The position numbers and the translations under genes are program-made. The notes under the pieces were generated by a model. That model saw only the letters and a list, made by a program, of their open reading frames with translations, was not told the origin of the DNA and did no database searches. Below are positions 21,430 through 29,880 of a stretch of DNA of 31,840 nucleotides, piece by piece. Numbering within the stretch: the stretch's first letter is position 1; each line of letters starts with the position of its first letter. The DNA comes from Candidatus Saccharimonadia bacterium (GTDB lineage: Bacteria; Patescibacteriota; Saccharimonadia; Saccharimonadales; SZUA-47): assembly GCA_938050265.1 (NCBI GenBank), contig CALLJT010000007.1:1-31840 (forward strand). The letters run 5' to 3'.

Positions 21430-22604
21430 TACTGCTCCCCTCTAGGTGTTACGTCTGGCGGAGGAGCAACGTCGCCCTCTAGGAACCCGCCAGGTATTAA
21501 CCACTGCAAAAATCCCCAGAAGAAGAGCAACAAACCAAGTGCAACCAGCGCCCACACTATACGCTGCCGTGCAGCAGATATCTGACCCGGGTTGTCGCCA
21601 GCCGTCATGTAGAGGAACGACCCATACGAGAGACCGCCGACTATGGCAAGCGCAGCAATAGTCGCTAGTATGTTGGTGCCGACTTCAGCTGCGTTGACGA
21701 TACCGCAGTTTTCTGCGTTCAACTGCCCGTCAGCCGGGTCACAGTCACACTCAAACGCGTCGTTCGGGTCAAAGTCTACCCGCTGCGTAATAGCGTCACC
21801 CGTACCATTGCTACAGATACTAACGGTTGCAAGTTCGTCCTTGATGACTTCACGGTCCTGAATGTCAACTGGATCCGTATCATTGGGGCATACGGGGGCA
21901 CAGTCGCTTATGTCGTCGGGGCCAGGGCTCGTAGGCTCACCCGGTGTGTCAAACGTATCCTGAACAGCATCATCTCCGCAGTCTCCGTCTTCAGAATAGT
22001 ACTTCCTGGTATTGAAGATGTTCAGGTCGATATCGCTCCCGCGGTCACATACCGCACCCTCGGTGTAGAAGCCTTCGAAGTCTCCGCGCTCTTGGCACTC
22101 TTCTTGGGTTTCAATAGAATACTCAGAAACAAGATCTGCAAGACCGCTACCATGTTCGCAGATACCTTGGCCAGCTGGGATCTGCTCGGCGTTTCCAAGC
22201 GCATCTTCGTCCGTGCCTTCACCGCCAGAAGCATCAAAAGCAACCTTTACTATGTCGTCTCCGCAGTCTCCGCTATCGGAATAGTACTCTCTGCCGTTAA
22301 AGATGTTTGGGTCGATATCGCTCCCGCGGTCACATACCGCACCTTTGGTGTAGAAGCCTTCGAAGTCTCCGCGCTCTTCACATTGCTCTAAGGTCTCAAT
22401 TGCAAAGTCGGAAACAAGGTCTAGAAGACCGCTTCCATGTTCGCAGATACCTTGGCCAGCGGGGATTGCTCCACCGCCTTCTTGAGCAGACACTTGAGGA
22501 TAAAAAACACCGACCACACCCATAAAAACCAACGACGTCGCAGCCATCAATAACCGCAAAGATACAAAGAATTGCTGTTTGTGTGTTTTGGTCGAAGATT
22601 TCAT
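21429..22604 (-). CDS. Pilin-like membrane protein 1 with duplicated Cys-rich ectodomain
   Basis: 391 aa. Signal peptide ending near QVSA (40). Residues 47-124 and 142-219 are tandem repeats 95 residues apart, about 60 of 78 positions identical by eye, each with four cysteines (54, 75, 91, 114 and 149, 170, 186, 209). A third Cys-rich segment (about 234-300) follows. Two membrane helices (about 309-332 and 348-370) with the link LYMTAGDNPGQISAARQR match the pilin-like family of the five downstream genes. The repeats would face outside and are probably disulfide-bonded. Start ATG lies 10 bases after TATACT. It heads the six-gene operon and may be a tip or adhesin subunit; that role is inference. 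Confidence 0.82.
   Translation of the reverse strand: MKSSTKTHKQQFFVSLRLLMAATSLVFMGVVGVFYPQVSAQEGGGAIPAGQGICEHGSGLLDLVSDFAIETLEQCEERGDFEGFYTKGAVCDRGSDIDPNIFNGREYYSDSGDCGDDIVKVAFDASGGEGTDEDALGNAEQIPAGQGICEHGSGLADLVSEYSIETQEECQERGDFEGFYTEGAVCDRGSDIDLNIFNTRKYYSEDGDCGDDAVQDTFDTPGEPTSPGPDDISDCAPVCPNDTDPVDIQDREVIKDELATVSICSNGTGDAITQRVDFDPNDAFECDCDPADGQLNAENCGIVNAAEVGTNILATIAALAIVGGLSYGSFLYMTAGDNPGQISAARQRIVWALVALGLLLFFWGFLQWLIPGGFLEGDVAPPPDVTPRGEQ
21948..22181 (-). repeat. Tandem Cys-rich coding repeat, second copy
   Basis: Codes residues 142-219 of the 391-aa protein and resembles 22233-22466 at DNA level as well, including a shared run around 22026-22085 and 22311-22370, 285 bases apart. This suggests a fairly recent in-frame duplication. 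Confidence 0.8.
22233..22466 (-). repeat. Tandem Cys-rich coding repeat, first copy
   Basis: Codes residues 47-124 of the 391-aa protein; partner of 21948-22181. Confidence 0.8.
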
Positions 22605-22614
22605 ACTACTAGGC

Positions 22615-22620
22615 AGTATA
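22615..22620 (-). promoter_or_regulatory. -10 box of the pilin operon
   Basis: Minus-strand TATACT, 10 bases from the ATG at 22604. No Shine-Dalgarno and no good -35. Confidence 0.5.
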
Positions 22621-22649
22621 GTATCACGCGGATCAAAATGCTACCGCTT

Positions 22650-22661
22650 GTTTCTAGGCTG
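22650..22661 (+). repeat. 12-base direct repeat, copy 1
   Basis: GTTTCTAGGCTG, identical to 22816-22827, within the divergent control region of the two T4SS units. One copy lies near each promoter, so it is a candidate shared regulator site. Confidence 0.4.
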
Positions 22662-22709
22662 CCCCGCACTCACTTTTTTACACCCAAACGTTCATAGGGT
22701 GACAAGATT

Positions 22710-22765
22710 GAAGTTTTGTTCTTTTCAAGATGATGCCATAGCATCATTGAGAAAGAAAAGACTTC
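22710..22765. repeat. Long imperfect inverted repeat
   Basis: Arms of about 25-27 bases around a CATA loop (22737-22740). The inner 7 pairs are perfect (ATGATGC/GCATCAT), the outer part (GAAGT...ACTTC) pairs with a few mismatches and a small bulge. It lies between the divergent pilin and VirB6-like operons. Possible structured RNA, cruciform or mobile-element remnant. Confidence 0.55.
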
Positions 22766-22815
22766 TAGATTGTTAGCGTAGGGGCGTTTGGGGTGGAAGA
22801 GTGAGTGTAGGGCAG

Positions 22816-22827
22816 GTTTCTAGGCTG
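22816..22827 (+). repeat. 12-base direct repeat, copy 2
   Basis: Second copy of GTTTCTAGGCTG, ending 17 bases before the -10 box at 22845, in the place of a -35 element or activator site. Confidence 0.4.
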
Positions 22828-22844
22828 ACCAGATATTTCTATGC

Positions 22845-22850
22845 TATTAT
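22845..22850 (+). promoter_or_regulatory. -10 box of the VirB6-like gene
   Basis: TATTAT, 10 bases before the ATG at 22861; no Shine-Dalgarno. No consensus -35, which fits a promoter that needs an activator. Confidence 0.45.
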
Positions 22851-22860
22851 CACTAGCAGT

Positions 22861-25356
22861 ATGACTGATGCCCCCAAAAGCCGATTCAGGTCCCGGTTGC
22901 TATTGTTTTTTACTGTTGTATTTGTAGGCGTCACGCTCCTATCTGCTGGTGCGATACACCTGCAAGGCAACACTGTATATGCGCAAGGTCCCGACGAAGA
23001 CACAACCACAGAAGAACCGCAAACCACAGACAACAACGCGACACAGACCGCAGCTGATTCGTGCGAAGAAAACGGCGGAGACTGGGCCTGGCTTTTTTGT
23101 AGTGTCATGCGGCTTGCGGACGAAGGCATCCAGCAGTTCGACACCGAAATACGTAGAGCGATCCAGGTTGACAGCCGATTCTACCGCGACACAGTCGACA
23201 TAGACCAGCCGGATGGCACAACAAAAGAAGAAATCCCACTACAAACAATCTGGTCAAATGTTCGTAACATCGCATACATACTGTTGATACCGGTCATGCT
23301 CATACTTGTTATTGGGACGGCCCTTGGGTTCAGCGTCCTTGACGCATATACGGTGCGCAGGGCCATGCCGCGGCTTCTCGTAGCGGTTGTGTTTATTGCT
23401 ATTTCATATGACATCGGTGCAGCGCTCATAGATCTGTCTAATCTAGCCGCGCGCGGCATACAGGGCATGCTGGTGGCGTCTGTTGGCGCAGATAACCTGT
23501 CGCTACCCAACCTGTTTGGGTATGGCGAGGTAAAAGCCATTGGTGGCGTTGCGCTTGGAGGAGGCATCATCGCACTTGTTAGTGTTGGTGTTGGTGCGCT
23601 CGCTATTAGTGTACTTACGAGCTTCATGCTAACTGCTGCTATGGCACTGATGGTGATTTTCTTTATCCTTACTATGAGGCAGCTGATTATCGTGGCTATC
23701 CTTGTGTTTCTGCCGGTTGCAATACTGACATGGATATTCCCGGGCAAAGACAAACTCTGGAAGTTCACCTGGGGGATATTCACAGCTATGCTCTGGGCTG
23801 GCCCTGCATTTGCTGCGTTTACTGTGTTTGGCCGTATCGCCGCCTATATTGTTCATCAAGCAACGACCGGTGCCGAACTGGAACTCGGTCGGTTTGACGG
23901 GGTTATTATCCTGCTTACGAAGCTGTTTTTGATCGTCGGGTCGCTTGTGGGTGGACTAGTCATACTGAACACACTCATGGGGTCCGTAGGGCAGCTCACG
24001 GGCATCATCAACGACAAGAGCAAAGGCTTCTTCGACCGCAACAAAAAATACCGTCAAGAAAGAGGCCAGAAACAGTACGGTAAGTTCAAATCCGGTGAAG
24101 GAACATTCAAATTCCAACGAAAGACAGGAGAAGCATACGGAACGTTCGCAGGTGCTGAAGGCACGATGAACAGAGTCAGGATGCTCACTAAAAGAGGGCG
24201 TCAAGAAGCTGCCAGCCAACAGCGCGCTATCAATCAAGCAACTCATGCTGACTCGACACGAGCAAAAGTTACACAAAACGACGATTCAATGCTCCAGGCA
24301 CAAACCTACGCAAGCGCTGCTGAAGCAAGAGCAAACCTGGCAATCGACTTCAACATGGACGAGGACGAAGTCGAACGAGCAATCGCCGCTGCAAAACAGG
24401 CGGGTGGATTCAGTGCCGCCAAACAAGACTACGCTGCACGTCAGCTGTCTAAAACAGGGACTGGCTACGCAAATATTGGACAGGTGCAATCAACTGTCGC
24501 GCGTGTAGCTAATGGCAACAGATCGATGGCTGCAGGCATGCTCGGCGAAATAAACTCTACAACCAAAGGAGCTGGTCGGCATGACCTAGCGACTGGCTTT
24601 GGCAACCAAATGAATATGTACGACATGCTAGAAGCGCGAGCCAAAAACGGCGGCTCAGCAACCCTGACCGCAGAAGAGCAAGCAGAAGCACACGCCATAG
24701 CGGGCTCTGACATAGACGCATACACACTATCCAAGCAGAAGGGCGGAGCAATAAAGAATATGTCCCAGGGTGCACGATACGTATTCGAAGAGGCAGAGCA
24801 GAGAGGCGGACAGTTTGCTGGTAGTGCCATAGTCAGACAGCCTGATGTTGATGATAATGGCAAGCGCGTACCACCGCCTGCTCATTCGCTGACTGAATGG
24901 ACGCGCCACATAGACAAGATCGAACAAATCGAACCAAATTCATCAACGTCTGCTGCTGGAATAATGCAAAATGAAGTAGTCCAACCAACTTCTGGTCGGG
25001 ACGAAACTGGCGCTTTGCGCGTACGACAAGAAGAGTTCGTAGACCATGTCCCGACCAAAGACGAGACAACAGGGGCTGTTACCTGGGCACCACGGAAACG
25101 CGTGATTGATGTTGCTGATGGAGGACGCCCAGGTGTCCATGGAAATCTATCACCTAATCTACATAGCGTTGACCCCACAACTGGCAACTTCCAGAGAGAG
25201 GTACTCAGGGATCAAGATGGTCGTATGGTCGTTAATCCGTACTATAATGAGGCACAAAAACAGCAATATGGGGCTCCACCGCCGCACCAGCACCAGCAAC
25301 CGCAAACACTTATGGACCCAAGCGACCCAAGAAGATTGCACGAAAACGAACCATAA
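22861..25356 (+). CDS. VirB6/TrbL-like polytopic T4SS membrane protein
   Basis: 831 aa. N-terminal signal-like helix (about 12-34, ending VYAQG near 42), a short outer domain with CEENGGDWAWLFC, then about six or seven membrane helices between 136 and 370 (for example ILLIPVMLILVIGTAL, LLVAVVFIAISYDIGAALIDL, IIVAILVFLPVAILTW, LFLIVGSLVGGLVIL). The remaining ~450 residues are hydrophilic, charged and rich in Ala, Gln and Glu, presumably cytoplasmic. The long polar tail is larger than in classical VirB6. The ATG at 22861 was preferred to a GTG at 22801 because it gives a proper signal peptide and follows a -10 box by 10 bases. Followed by an unknown gene and then PrgI, TraC-like and VirB4, so assignment to the secretion channel is supported by context. 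Confidence 0.82.
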   Translation: MTDAPKSRFRSRLLLFFTVVFVGVTLLSAGAIHLQGNTVYAQGPDEDTTTEEPQTTDNNATQTAADSCEENGGDWAWLFCSVMRLADEGIQQFDTEIRRAIQVDSRFYRDTVDIDQPDGTTKEEIPLQTIWSNVRNIAYILLIPVMLILVIGTALGFSVLDAYTVRRAMPRLLVAVVFIAISYDIGAALIDLSNLAARGIQGMLVASVGADNLSLPNLFGYGEVKAIGGVALGGGIIALVSVGVGALAISVLTSFMLTAAMALMVIFFILTMRQLIIVAILVFLPVAILTWIFPGKDKLWKFTWGIFTAMLWAGPAFAAFTVFGRIAAYIVHQATTGAELELGRFDGVIILLTKLFLIVGSLVGGLVILNTLMGSVGQLTGIINDKSKGFFDRNKKYRQERGQKQYGKFKSGEGTFKFQRKTGEAYGTFAGAEGTMNRVRMLTKRGRQEAASQQRAINQATHADSTRAKVTQNDDSMLQAQTYASAAEARANLAIDFNMDEDEVERAIAAAKQAGGFSAAKQDYAARQLSKTGTGYANIGQVQSTVARVANGNRSMAAGMLGEINSTTKGAGRHDLATGFGNQMNMYDMLEARAKNGGSATLTAEEQAEAHAIAGSDIDAYTLSKQKGGAIKNMSQGARYVFEEAEQRGGQFAGSAIVRQPDVDDNGKRVPPPAHSLTEWTRHIDKIEQIEPNSSTSAAGIMQNEVVQPTSGRDETGALRVRQEEFVDHVPTKDETTGAVTWAPRKRVIDVADGGRPGVHGNLSPNLHSVDPTTGNFQREVLRDQDGRMVVNPYYNEAQKQQYGAPPPHQHQQPQTLMDPSDPRRLHENEP

Positions 25357-25394
25357 AAATACTGTACGTACCATGTTAATTTATAGCACATAAA

Positions 25395-25423
25395 TTGACT
25401 TAAATGCAAAAATAGTGTATATA
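25395..25423 (+). promoter_or_regulatory. Sigma70-like promoter, leaderless start
   Basis: TTGACT (25395-25400), 17-base spacer, TATATA (25418-25423), 8 bases to the ATG at 25432. A TATAAT at 25422-25427 overlaps but is too far from the -35. Shares TTGACTTnnATGCAAnAAT with the promoter at 1059. Confidence 0.65.
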
Positions 25424-25431
25424 TAATATAC

Positions 25432-27780
25432 ATGGAATCTCGCACTTCTACTGAATCCCTTGAGCTGACACCTCCGCCGGAAGCACTGGCTGACCCTACG
25501 CCCAATAGTGATCATGTACCTTCGCACGAATCACTGACTACGATACCCCTCGTGCACCTACCAGAACTTGGCGAGACTCAAGACGCCGATGAGCAAGCGA
25601 GTGACCTCGAGTCTCTACACATCGCACTTGGTGATGCGACTAGATATAACACCTTAGCAAAGCGACGAGAAGAGCTGAAGAACAGGAACATCGCTCGACT
25701 TACGAAGCTGGGTAGAGTACGCCAAGCTGAGAGTCTGGCTGACTACCATTCAAAAAATGCCAGCCTCGACGGCAGCGTACACGGAAAAGTACGTACAGCA
25801 AAAGAAGAAGCAGCCAGCATCATAGTTAACGGTGACCCTGAACTGCTTGGGCCAATCCTTGCCGACCTGCAGCGGACCGAAGCTATCGCGCGAGGCAAGG
25901 AGGGTACGGATCCGGAAGAGTCTAACGGTAGTGGCACGCTCGGAGCGCTCCAGGCGGCAAGGAAAAAGCAGAAAAAAGCTGAAGCAGACCTCCAGGCGCT
26001 CCTCGATGAAAAGTCACCCGACAACCCACTTGGTGAAGGCACGCTGGATCACAGTGTACGCCAGATACTGGCTCGCACCAGAGCGAATGGAGCGGGTCCA
26101 ACGAGAAGTGTCCAGTACCCCTACCCGGGCCCAGCTTCGTACCGCCGGACAGTCGGGGCGACTGTCCGCAACACATTCTCACAGAGGAAACACCTCAACG
26201 GACACTCCTGGAGACACGTATCTGACGGGGAAGCCGCCGGCCTCAGAAGGCGCCAAGCAAGAAGAGAAAGCAACGGAAAGCGTTCGTCGCTTCATAGAGT
26301 ACGAGATGCAGCGAGAATAGCCTTCTTCAACGCGCAGATACAAGGAGTCGACGGTGCAGAACCTATCCCCGCCATCGATCCAGCAAACTCAGATATGTCG
26401 CAATTTGAACGAGCAAATCTGCACGCAGCTCACAGACAAGTTGTTTTCGATGTGATCAGTAAGCAAGCAGATGTACGGAAAGCAGAGCGAGGAGTCGTTG
26501 TAGCTGAGATGTCTGAGGCGCTCAGCAGAGGAGTCGGTGACGACATAGCTGCTCACGTCGCAGCAAAGCTTCAAGAACGCAACCGTGGCGTCAGTGTAGT
26601 CGAGCAGGCATCCGGTGAAGCATCCAAGATACTCCTCGGCAACCCGCTGGGCGAACAGATGCACCAAGAATCTATCGACATGGTCCAGGCGCAGCTTGCA
26701 AAGATGTCTGAGCACATTGAGTCGCTCAAGCCAACCGACTCCGCACGACACGAAGCGTACAAATCATACATACAGCTCACCGTTAGGCTGCATCAGCGCC
26801 TGGCGCTGAGTGGGGTTGACGGATACAGTATCGCACCAGGCACTGCCCGAGCCGTTCGCGCCCAGGATAGCAACGGCGCAGATGTGCTCTTGCACGAAGA
26901 TGGAAGCATCGAACAGGCGAACGGCGAACGACTCAACACTGACGGCTCTACATGGACACCGGCGCCGCCACGGAACTACAGCGAAAGCTCAGACCACCAG
27001 GCAGCCCTCCGCAACAGAGACACTTCCAGTGCAGGTGACCACCGTGCACTCCGAGAGTCCCAGGACGCACTAGCAGACTGGGAGATGGCACGTACCGATC
27101 TGTCTGCTCAAAAAGCAGCAGAAACCATACGGGCAACGATAGAGCAGATCGAACAAAAAACCCAACAACTAGAGAACCCTGAGGGAGTGCTCTCAGAACT
27201 GCGCAGAGAAATGAACGACGCGCAACAGCTCAACAGAGACGGCTCTGTGAACGCCTATGAACAGAAGATGTCGTCTATACGCGCGCGGAGAGCGAACCAC
27301 TACGCACTGACGGCGGACTATCGTACGAAACTCAACAGACTCAAGTACTGGCAGGCTTTCGTAGGAATGACACATCCAGCCGGTGCTGGGCTCGACGCCA
27401 GCAACCCACCAAACATTACGAGCGAGCACGGTGAACTCACCACGCAAACCACCATGAACGGCATACACACTGAATGGAAAATCAGCCCTGATGGCAGCTC
27501 ATCACACGATGTACCTGCAGGTTCGAACTACGAAAACGGCATCTGGACTTTTACGTACACCCCCGACGGCAAACCCATGGAGGTCTCAGACCTTGGAGAC
27601 AGAACAGTCGACGAACTTACGAGTATGCTCCGAAAAATTGATGATGCGTTTGTTAATGACCCATATGTAGCGGATAACCTGGCATACCAGGCGTCACTAC
27701 GGGCCATGCGTGACGAAACGCTTGCGAACCTCCGCAGCAAAGGTGGATCCATCTTGCAGTCAATACGGCAATCGTCATAA
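25432..27780 (+). CDS. Large hypothetical helical protein within the T4SS locus, 782 aa
   Basis: Not recognised. No signal peptide or membrane helix. Mostly charged and helical, with coiled-coil-like stretches at about 75-100 (AKRREELKNRNIARL), 175-195 (ARKKQKKAEADLQALLDE) and 545-600 (QKAAETIRATIEQIEQKTQQLENPEG-like text). A central basic region (about 265-295, RRRQARRESNGKRSS) could bind nucleic acid. Near 680-735 the text turns beta-like (TEWKISPDGSSSH, GIWTFTYTPDGKPMEV). It has its own strong leaderless promoter although it sits between two T4SS genes in the same direction. It might be a cytoplasmic accessory factor or a secreted effector; neither can be shown from sequence. Confidence 0.75.
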   Translation: MESRTSTESLELTPPPEALADPTPNSDHVPSHESLTTIPLVHLPELGETQDADEQASDLESLHIALGDATRYNTLAKRREELKNRNIARLTKLGRVRQAESLADYHSKNASLDGSVHGKVRTAKEEAASIIVNGDPELLGPILADLQRTEAIARGKEGTDPEESNGSGTLGALQAARKKQKKAEADLQALLDEKSPDNPLGEGTLDHSVRQILARTRANGAGPTRSVQYPYPGPASYRRTVGATVRNTFSQRKHLNGHSWRHVSDGEAAGLRRRQARRESNGKRSSLHRVRDAARIAFFNAQIQGVDGAEPIPAIDPANSDMSQFERANLHAAHRQVVFDVISKQADVRKAERGVVVAEMSEALSRGVGDDIAAHVAAKLQERNRGVSVVEQASGEASKILLGNPLGEQMHQESIDMVQAQLAKMSEHIESLKPTDSARHEAYKSYIQLTVRLHQRLALSGVDGYSIAPGTARAVRAQDSNGADVLLHEDGSIEQANGERLNTDGSTWTPAPPRNYSESSDHQAALRNRDTSSAGDHRALRESQDALADWEMARTDLSAQKAAETIRATIEQIEQKTQQLENPEGVLSELRREMNDAQQLNRDGSVNAYEQKMSSIRARRANHYALTADYRTKLNRLKYWQAFVGMTHPAGAGLDASNPPNITSEHGELTTQTTMNGIHTEWKISPDGSSSHDVPAGSNYENGIWTFTYTPDGKPMEVSDLGDRTVDELTSMLRKIDDAFVNDPYVADNLAYQASLRAMRDETLANLRSKGGSILQSIRQSS

Positions 27781-27834
27781 GCCAGACATAGCAACCTCAA
27801 AACAAAGCATATATACATCCAATCGACGAGGGGC

Positions 27835-27863
27835 TTGTCTCCATACCGTACGCGTCGTATACT
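27835..27863 (+). promoter_or_regulatory. Promoter of the PrgI-TraC-VirB4 unit
   Basis: TTGTCT (27835-27840), 17-base spacer, TATACT (27858-27863), 8 bases to the ATG at 27872. No Shine-Dalgarno. Confidence 0.65.
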
Positions 27864-27871
27864 GCTAATGT

Positions 27872-28900
27872 ATGTCGGTGTATAAGGTACCTCAAGATGT
27901 CGAGGCAGAGGACAAGTTTCTTGGTCCGCTGTCGTTTAAGCAGTTTATATTTTTTGGTGGAGTCATTTTCTGCCTGTTTTTGTTCTATCAAGCGTTTAGC
28001 AGCGGATTTCCGTATCTCTCCCTGATCGTGTTGCCGTTTTTTATCGTCTGTATGGCTTTAGCGTTCCCGTGGACGAAAGACCAGCCGACGGAACTATGGT
28101 TAGCATCACGGATCAGGTTTTTCCTCGTACCACGGCGGCGGATATGGGATCAGGAGGGGATAGAAGACCACGTCACGATCACTGCACCAAAGCGTGAAGT
28201 TCATGTGTACACTGACGGACTCAACCAAGACCAAGTCAAAAGCCGCTTAAGTGCGCTCGCCAGTCTCGTTGACAGCAAAGGCTGGGCGACAAAAGACCCG
28301 ACCCATGCTGACGACTATCATTCCGACCGGCTTATCAACAACCGCGAGTACACGGTCGACCCGCTCCAGCAGCATGACACGGTCGACGTGCTCGACGACG
28401 TGAACGGCCAGCTTGCGCAGCATATGAGCAGCCTGATCACTGAGTCTGAGCAGAAACGCCGCAGCGAAACTCAGAGCAGAATGCAATCTGTAGCACCCGG
28501 CTCAACTGTTCAGCCGAGTGGATCTCAGCCTTCACATAGCCCATGGTTCCTGCAACAACAGCCGCTTGAACAGCCACACGCCGACCTACAAAACATGCAG
28601 TCGCAGCAGCGGCAAACGCAAAACACAGCGTTTCTCGACAAAGTTCAGCAGGCTCAAGCTGCGCAGCAGCCAGCCAGCCCGACACTCCCGCAACCTGCGC
28701 AAACCCCGCTCCAGCAACAGACCGACCAGCAAGCTGCTTATGGCTCTAGCGTAGCCCCGACTGATCCTGCTATAATGGCGCTATCGAAACGGGACGACCT
28801 GAACGTATCAACCATAGCCAGACAGGCTAATGTGTACAACGTATCTGGTAACGACGAAGTTGTTGTTTCGCTCCATAACAACAAAAATGAGGTGGGTTAA
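27872..28900 (+). CDS. PrgI-family T4SS membrane protein (VirB3 position)
   Basis: 342 aa. The N-terminal ~110 residues match the PrgI family: YKVPQDVEAEDKFLGPLSFKQFIFF, two adjacent membrane helices (about 24-44 and 47-67), then PTELWLASRIRFFLVPRRRIWDQEG. The remainder is hydrophilic, with a Gln/Pro-rich region at about 205-300 that is probably disordered. PrgI proteins occupy the VirB3 position and usually precede VirB4. Its stop overlaps the next start by one base (TAATG at 28898-28902). Start ATG 8 bases after TATACT; an out-of-frame ATG lies four bases upstream. Confidence 0.88.
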   Translation: MSVYKVPQDVEAEDKFLGPLSFKQFIFFGGVIFCLFLFYQAFSSGFPYLSLIVLPFFIVCMALAFPWTKDQPTELWLASRIRFFLVPRRRIWDQEGIEDHVTITAPKREVHVYTDGLNQDQVKSRLSALASLVDSKGWATKDPTHADDYHSDRLINNREYTVDPLQQHDTVDVLDDVNGQLAQHMSSLITESEQKRRSETQSRMQSVAPGSTVQPSGSQPSHSPWFLQQQPLEQPHADLQNMQSQQRQTQNTAFLDKVQQAQAAQQPASPTLPQPAQTPLQQQTDQQAAYGSSVAPTDPAIMALSKRDDLNVSTIARQANVYNVSGNDEVVVSLHNNKNEVG

Positions 28901-29880
28901 TGGATACAAACCAGCAAAATAGAGGATACGCACCGATGCAGCAGGCGGGGCCTCCCCCGCCGCCTATTGGTCCGCAGCCAGGCATGCATACAGCTGTCGA
29001 GCCGTCATCTGTGCCTCGGGCACCTGGTATGTACCCGCAGCAAGTGGGGCAGCCGCTGCAGGGACCACAGGGCGGAATGCCGCCAGCGCCACCACAGACA
29101 GGACAACAGCAGCCGAGTCAACCAGCGCAACAGGCAGCTGGCCCAACCGTCACACCACCAGCAAACAAAACGAGCACTCAAAACGCACTTGAAATAGCCG
29201 AAATACGCGACGGAATCGTCATTATGAACGACGGCTCATTCCGCACGGTTGTCATGTGTCAGAGCATCAACTTTGATCTGATGGCAGCGGACGAACGAGA
29301 GTCGGTGGAGTTTTCATACCAGGGATTCTTAAACTCTCTGTATTTCGACATCCAGATATTTATCCGTAGCCAGCGAGTCGACTTGCGCCCCTACCTGAAA
29401 AAACTTGACCGTATCCGCTCAGAGCACGACAACATGTTGCTCGCACTCTTGATGGAGGATTATATCGGCTACATGTCGGTGATCGCACAACAGTCAAACA
29501 TTATGGATAAAAAGTTCTATGTCGTCATCGATTACCGGTCTGCGGTGACTACCGGCAAAGCTGTCGAAGCAAGTAAAGGGTTCTTCTCAACTGTGCTCGG
29601 CAAAAAAAGCCAGCACGTCATTATCAACGAAGCAGAACTAGAAGCAGCCAAAACAGAGCTACGAAACCGCATACAGACGGTGATGGCCGGCCTGCAGCAG
29701 TGCGGAGTGAATTCTATCCCGCTGGATACAGAAGAGCTTATCGAGCTATACTACGACGCATACAACCCCGACACCGCGACAAGACAGAAATTGAACAATT
29801 TCCACGACCTCGCCACACCAGTCGTCACAAAAGGCAAGGGCATGGCGCCCCAAGCAAGCTTTAATCAGGAGCTCGTGTAG
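28900..29880 (+). CDS. TraC-like protein (separate VirB4 N-terminal-type partner)
   Basis: 326 aa, no membrane helix. A Pro/Gln/Gly-rich N-terminus (about 1-95) is followed by a folded domain beginning IAEIRDGIVIMNDGSFRTVVMCQSINFDLMA, with FNDGSxR-like text and YFDIQIFIRSQRVDL that match the TraC-like/N-terminal part of VirB4 ATPases as annotated in CPR genomes. It has no Walker motifs. The VirB4 ATPase starts on the base after its stop (TAG then ATG at 29881). It probably docks on VirB4 or PrgI at the membrane. Confidence 0.8.
   Translation: MDTNQQNRGYAPMQQAGPPPPPIGPQPGMHTAVEPSSVPRAPGMYPQQVGQPLQGPQGGMPPAPPQTGQQQPSQPAQQAAGPTVTPPANKTSTQNALEIAEIRDGIVIMNDGSFRTVVMCQSINFDLMAADERESVEFSYQGFLNSLYFDIQIFIRSQRVDLRPYLKKLDRIRSEHDNMLLALLMEDYIGYMSVIAQQSNIMDKKFYVVIDYRSAVTTGKAVEASKGFFSTVLGKKSQHVIINEAELEAAKTELRNRIQTVMAGLQQCGVNSIPLDTEELIELYYDAYNPDTATRQKLNNFHDLATPVVTKGKGMAPQASFNQELV

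Noticed and set aside
21948..22466. CRISPR-like or intergenic repeat
   Set aside because: The repeat is in frame, codes the duplicated Cys-rich domain and has only two copies 285 bases apart.
22801..22860. GTG start 20 codons upstream of the VirB6-like gene
   Set aside because: The extension has no family-like text, crosses the -10 box and would bury the signal peptide; ATG 22861 is better.
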